From assembly GCA_025024175.1 (NCBI GenBank), contig QCXZ01000075.1, positions 1,116,001 to 1,180,000 on the forward strand: a stretch of DNA of 64,000 nucleotides, in the 5' to 3' direction. The notes beneath the pieces were generated by a model. It was not told where the DNA came from, did no database searches, and saw only the letters and a program-made list of their open reading frames with translations. The stretch's first letter is position 1. Each line of letters begins with the position of its first letter. Shown here one piece after another: positions 61,801 to 64,000 of the stretch. The DNA comes from Rhyzopertha dominica (lineage: Eukaryota > Arthropoda > Insecta > Coleoptera > Bostrichidae). A program made the translations under genes and the position numbers.

Positions 61801-63911
61801 TGACCAAACCTGGGGTTCAAGTGCCTTTAGAAACAGCCCTAAACTTTTCTAATTACGTAAGTGTTTTGGTTATTGTAGAGATGAACTTTGGACAAACAAA
61901 TAATGGGGTAAATGTGAGTTATATGCCCACCATCATTAATTTGCGTATCCGCAGTGGCGTCGCCAGGGGTGGCCCAGGCTGGGCACAGGCCCACCCTAGT
62001 GCCCACCCAAAAAAAATCGACTTTTGAAACTGCAATGTCATACCTATAAAGATACAAAATGAATAGCAATAAAATATTAATAATATATTGATGCTACTGT
62101 TGGTCTAAGTATAAAATTTTGGTGCAACTGAATTATATTTTTTCATTGCTTTTGACATTTGGTTATCAATTATATTCAAGTTATTCAATTTTGTTATGTA
62201 TTTATTACTTTTATTTTGTATGGTTAATGTGGGATCCTTTTTAATTTCTTTAAAACTATTTGTCTGAAGTACATCCATTACTTTATTATCATAATCTGTT
62301 TTATTCATAATAACGGTAACTCCTCCTTTATCACTATTTAATACAATAAGATTTTGATTTTCTTTTAAAAATTTTTTTGTTATCTGATACATGTAATCTA
62401 TAATATATTTTTTATCTTTGAATCTGTGAATATGACTAGTTATTATACTTGAAATTTTGGATCAATATAGTTGTCTATTTTGTTCAGGAATAATATAAAA
62501 TCAAACGACGAAATTAGTTATTTTTTCACTCGCTACGAATAATTTTTTACACTTCTCATGTCATTTCAGGGACACGTCCTTGTGACTGGAAACTGTTCCA
62601 ACCTCGACAAGCAGGGATACTTCAGACTCCACCTAAACGAGTTCAGACAAGTGGAAACCATAACATGCCTAGCGAAATTTGTAAGTAGAGGAAATTTTTT
62701 CATTTATATGCAAAAAAGTGTGCGACGACTACGTTGGCGGAAAGATAACCACGTCATCTTTTTAATTAACAGGAAATGGACAGGGTGAACATTTGCACCC
62801 TCTGGGGAAAACACGAAACCCTTCTGAACAACGTGACCCTCAGGTACGATATGCTGGGAATAGCAGATTTGTATGAATTCTTCAAAGAACCGTGGACTTG
62901 CGCTATTTACCACGACAGGTTCAGCATGTTCGACTCTAATGTCAGCAAACTTTTACATACCTTCGGGGTAAATTTTTCGAAGTGTTTTGTGTGATGAAGT
63001 ATCATGGTTTTTTTTTTTTTTAGAAAAAACGAGGAGATTCCCTGATAGAAGAACTGCTGAAAGCGTTCAAAGAGAATGGTTGGAAACCAGTAAGTATTTG
63101 GATACTAATTTATAAAAAGGGTATAGTGGAATGTTGCCTTCTTAGACCACATTTGACGATTTAAGAGTGTGTATTCGTACTTTGTTTTGGATATAATAAT
63201 TGTTCAGCATCTGCAAACTGCAAATTTCATGGTTACCTTTTTCTTTAAAAAAATTTATACCTTTTTCAAGATCGTCAAGTTTTCTGCTTTTATTTACACG
63301 ATGAATTAGTTCTGTTGTTTGTTCTACCGTCTCTAGTTTGTGTTTATGTTGGATTATGTGCATAGTTCTTAAAACTGAAAATGAAAATTCACTAACTAAC
63401 TAACTAGCATTAAATTCGTAATTCTCTTCCCCAAATACGATGTTGTAGAATAAGTTCGAAAGTCACAAATGAATTAAACCAGATGTTATTTGTAAATTGT
63501 TTTGAACTTAATTTAATGATAATTCTTCGGACCCCGATTATGAGTTGCAATTATGTACAAAATTAAATTATGTAAATTGAGCAAATATATCGGTTCTATT
63601 TACAGTATGGGTCCTTTGTAGTAATTCTTTGACTTAAAGCCGTCTCCTCATTTTCAGTTTCAAGAACTATAACATTGTGTACCAAACGAAAACATTGGTT
63701 GTTCTAATTCATGTACTTTCAGCTGCCTACAGAGCTAATGGACGAAACAGAAAGCAAGTTCATCACTTCCAAGTACTCCGAGAAGATCCAGCATTTACTG
63801 TTGAAGTATTTGGAAGAGAACGCCAGTTTTCTACCGATGTATGCGTATCCTTTAAGGATCACCGAGGTTCTACAAGGCTACGAGAACAGTCCATTGTTTC
63901 AGAAACAATAA
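43834..63911 (+). CDS. CFAP61: CFAP61 (cilia- and flagella-associated protein 61), 18 exons, complete
   Basis: Exons: 43834-44015, 44087-44221, 45944-46146, 46203-46430, 48460-48634, 50667-50995, 53127-53337, 53389-53633, 53684-53999, 56436-56726, 57320-57606, 60817-61090, 61317-61556, 61607-61856, 62570-62680, 62773-62967, 63024-63089, 63723-63911. They total 3927 nt with all phases consistent: 1308 residues, close to the human protein. The N-terminal half is acetyltransferase-like (TVTPWNSLWVHLFAYD; LNEQYELIPFYGL; VSTISHELYVLHKNAL). The C-terminal half has Rossmann-type turns (INTRIVVVGSSNTAIAFLE; KVVIYGHNLEAYCCIAAL). CFAP61 belongs to the calmodulin- and spoke-associated complex that helps assemble radial spokes of motile axonemes. 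Exon 9 must use the GG|GTACGT donor at 54000, avoiding the stop at 54018. AATAAA overlaps the end. Introns 2, 4, 5, 6, 9 and 11 hold transposons. Confidence 0.93.
44473..45722. mobile_element. Non-autonomous DNA transposon, 8-bp TSD (copy 2, 1250 bp)
   Basis: The ends CGAGGGGGCATTCACC and GGTGATTTCCCCCTCG match the element at 25177-25859. The 8-bp repeat TTCAAATA flanks it exactly (44465-44472 and 45723-45730). Subterminal GGATGT repeats are at both ends. It is about 570 bp longer than copy 1, so it holds more of the parent element. One interior frame (44955-45149) is acidic and not a recognisable transposase. Lies in CFAP61 intron 2. Confidence 0.9.
46474..48416 (-). mobile_element. DD41D-like mariner with long TIR, right end missing (copy A)
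   Basis: Starts TACAGGGTGATTTTTTG with a long inverted-repeat arm (46474-46750) whose partner is present only in copy B (59830-60116). The transposase is on the minus strand in four overlapping frames: 48093-47773 (N-terminal YSTAERVEIIFIYGAEHS), 47869-47597 (helix-turn-helix and ICFSDECTFF, first Asp), 47612-47292 (NVWAGILGNAIVGP, LFYQHDGAS second Asp) and 47368-47045 (SPDLTALDFFLWGHLK third Asp). Frameshifts make it inactive. It is truncated at 48416. Lies in CFAP61 intron 4. Confidence 0.85.
49395..50352 (+). mobile_element. Internally deleted THAP-domain (P-like) transposon
   Basis: Imperfect terminal inverted repeats both contain ACCGCCAAAACGC followed by a TGACGTCA-like phrase (about 49419-49470 and 50300-50335). 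The interior frame 49559-49763 resembles a THAP zinc finger: VICCCFVHDYKSTSV ... ICVTVP ... LFFCCEDHLN. A possible short intron leads to LEEDMKNYMRFKL near 49830. The catalytic part is absent. THAP fingers head P-element transposases, so a P-like origin is likely but unproven. Lies in CFAP61 intron 5. Confidence 0.6.
51100..52975 (+). mobile_element. Sailor-like transposon, copy 3 (in CFAP61 intron 6)
   Basis: TIRs start GTTGCAAGCAACAATCTATGAGACT and end AGTCTCATAGATCGTTGCTTA. Transposase pieces: 51701-51922 (RPIFFLDETWYDTHHTI, first Asp intact), 51829-52089 (KGWVDDSGKC, MILHAGGENGFVPGALYLGG), 52059-52241 (GMDNASYHSEQ, second Asp), and about 52290-52490 (NPIEMIWGQLK). Several frameshifts inactivate it. 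About 60 bp near 51610-51670 is absent from the other copies and may be a small insertion. Confidence 0.78.
54396..54439 (-). ncRNA. Hammerhead-ribozyme-like motif, intact copy
   Basis: Minus strand: stem I TAGGCA pairs perfectly with TGCCTA. Core CTGATGA, one unpaired T, stem II GGCTA...TAGCT, GAAA, palindromic stem III AGCGCT, then the predicted cleavage base T. Stem I differs from the 17.2-kb copy (TTGTA/TACAA) on both strands in a compensating way, which supports a selected RNA structure. Confidence 0.72.
54615..54721 (+). mobile_element. 107-bp insertion with 14-bp TSD carrying a hammerhead-like core
   Basis: Flanked by the exact direct repeat AATCATTCAAAATT (54601-54614 and 54722-54735), and it interrupts PLE coding sequence that is continuous in other copies, so its limits are certain. 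It has no poly(A), no inverted termini and no tRNA-like promoter that I can see. A 14-bp duplication is typical of target-primed reverse transcription rather than DNA transposition. The interior is mostly occupied by the ribozyme-like motif described next. Confidence 0.8.
54628..54697 (+). ncRNA. Hammerhead-ribozyme-like motif in the 107-bp insertion
   Basis: Core CTGATGA at 54643-54649. A 2-bp stem II GC...GC follows directly, with no extra base, with a 9-nt loop; then GAAA at 54663-54666. Stem III ATAGA/TCTAT (54666-54675) is a 10-nt palindrome starting with the core A and ending on the required T; the cleavage base would be C54676. Stem I ATTACA/TGCAGT pairs at five of six positions with one wobble and one mismatch. 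A further TCTG/CAGA helix (54628-54631, 54694-54697) could extend it. Confidence 0.5.
54848..56214 (+). mobile_element. DD41D mariner-like element inserted into a PLE
   Basis: The left end is intact (TACAGGATGTTTCACG); the right end stops before the terminus. Frame 55047-55445 reads ECKKNASAVARLYRQRFPNR and the helix-turn-helix ISQRVVSRATGSSMSSVHRI to a stop. Frame 55438-56052 carries LWFQQEGAPVHYHR (second catalytic Asp changed to Glu) and SPDLTLLDFSVG (third Asp). Forty-one residues separate these positions. A stop, a frameshift and the Asp change make it inactive. Same family as 31200-32570. Lies in CFAP61 intron 9. Confidence 0.87.
57685..60576 (+). mobile_element. Tc1-like element (copy 2), split by a DD41D transposon
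   Basis: It matches the 18280-20407 element but lacks the mariner, showing the empty site ACCAACTATTTAGG near 57828. Transposase N-terminus at 58011-58310 (TRGKVIDPNIRSIIIRLYKS, then KRIIKQNRRANYSQLNTLWS). After the insert 58316-60116 the C-terminus resumes at 60127 and ends before the right TIR at 60576. The left TIR is not recognisable. Lies in CFAP61 intron 11. Confidence 0.82.
58316..60116 (-). mobile_element. DD41D-like mariner with long TIR, left end missing (copy B)
   Basis: Nearly identical to copy A over 58316-59826 (46903-48416), with the same frameshifts in the minus-strand transposase (59505-59185, 59281-59009, 58781-58458). It has the arm missing from A: 59830-60116, ending CACCCTGTA. 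It lacks the left arm. Near-identity, including shared inactivating changes, means both derive recently from one already dead copy or master. Confidence 0.87.
60586..60651. mobile_element. 66-bp mini element with hAT-like ends
   Basis: CAGTGGCGTA at the left is exactly inverted as TACGCCACTG at the right. CAGTGGCGTA-type termini are common in hAT transposons. No convincing 8-bp flanking duplication is seen, so it may be an ancient or deletion-derived remnant. Confidence 0.5.
61952..62030. mobile_element. hAT-like terminus
   Basis: CAGTGGCGTCGCCAGGGGTG followed by GGCCCAGGCTGGGCA resembles the left end of many arthropod hAT elements. The opposite terminus was not found before the adjoining PLE fragment. 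Confidence 0.45.
62105..62500 (-). mobile_element. Penelope-like element fragment (N-terminal RT region)
   Basis: Minus frame 62392-62105 reads FLKENQNLIVLNSDKGGVTV, then TDYDNKVMDVL and MKKYNSVAPKFY. This is the conserved pre-RT block of PLE polyproteins, better preserved than at 8.1 kb. The RT catalytic core is absent. Lies in CFAP61 intron 14. Confidence 0.72.
63142..63363 (-). mobile_element. Penelope-like element fragment (endonuclease tail)
   Basis: Minus frame reads LIHRVNKSRKLDDLEKGINF and LQMLNNYYI. It aligns by eye with the tail of the 6.8-kb PLE ([20 protein letters not shown]...). Its order relative to the 62.1-kb fragment is reversed on the minus strand, so the two are either separate insertions or a rearranged one. 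Lies in CFAP61 intron 17. Confidence 0.5.
63450..63680. repeat. Dispersed repeat, partner at 32580-32850
   Basis: Moderately similar second copy of the repeat in the FAS1 gene intron, sharing TATCGGTTCTATTTA-AGTATGGGTC and the flanking landmarks. It lies just upstream of the last CFAP61 exon and may overlap its branch-point region. Confidence 0.5.
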
Positions 63912-64000
63912 AAATAAACGACACTTACATAACGCAAATTGATAACGATTGTTTGTTGTTATTTCCATGCAAAGCAGGTTAATTTAAAATGCTAAAACTG

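Noticed and set aside
1..64000. tRNA genes, rRNA genes, CRISPR arrays, bacterial operons
   Set aside because: None seen on either strand; the splice structure and gene content are those of an animal nuclear genome.

Overview
This is nuclear DNA from an arthropod, most likely an insect. It is AT-rich, its genes are cut into many small GT-AG exons, it holds an ionotropic (IR-class) chemosensory receptor, and its introns are packed with Tc1/mariner-type transposons and Penelope-like elements (PLEs). A beetle is possible but cannot be settled from the sequence. Scattered single Ns point to a draft assembly.

Four host genes can be read by splicing. (1) A TBC1D1/TBC1D4-type Rab GAP (pollux-like) runs on the minus strand: 12 exons at 10811-2462, joined in phase to an upstream PTB-domain exon at 37808-37614 across a 26.8-kb intron. 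Its 5' start and its last exons are outside what I can see. (2) A secreted three-domain FAS1 (fasciclin) protein, 33460-29903 minus, lies complete inside that intron. (3) An ionotropic receptor, best match Ir93a, runs at 38640-43420 plus; its 5' (amino-terminal domain) exons were not found. (4) CFAP61, a ciliary/flagellar protein, lies at 43834-63911 plus and is complete: 18 exons, all phases consistent, 1308 codons. A last-exon-like ORF at 37312-37439 plus has no identified parent gene.

The rest is mobile DNA at many stages of decay: PLE pieces with GIY-YIG or RT signatures (about 0.9-1.6, 6.5-8.3, 15.7-17.3, 54.4-54.9, 62.1-62.5 and 63.1-63.4 kb); DD41D mariner-like elements (9.2, 31.2, 46.5, 54.8 and 58.3 kb); a DD34D mariner nested in a Tc1-like element (18.3-20.4 kb); three Sailor-like elements (35.6, 40.0 and 51.1 kb); two FLYWCH/MULE transposase pseudogenes (12.2 and 27.8 kb); two non-autonomous elements with 8-bp target duplications (25.2 and 44.5 kb); a THAP-bearing element (49.4 kb); and a truncated LINE (4.5 kb).

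The most interesting theme is self-cleaving RNA. PLE ends at 6.66, 17.2 and 54.4 kb carry hammerhead-ribozyme-like cores whose stem I sequences differ between copies while still pairing. One PLE pair forms a 1.6-kb near-perfect palindrome flanked by a 13-bp target duplication; its only visible divergent block is at the ribozyme cleavage site. A separate 107-bp insertion with a 14-bp target duplication and a perfect 63-bp fold-back in the receptor gene also hold hammerhead-like cores. Together they suggest PLE-linked, ribozyme-processed mobile RNAs.
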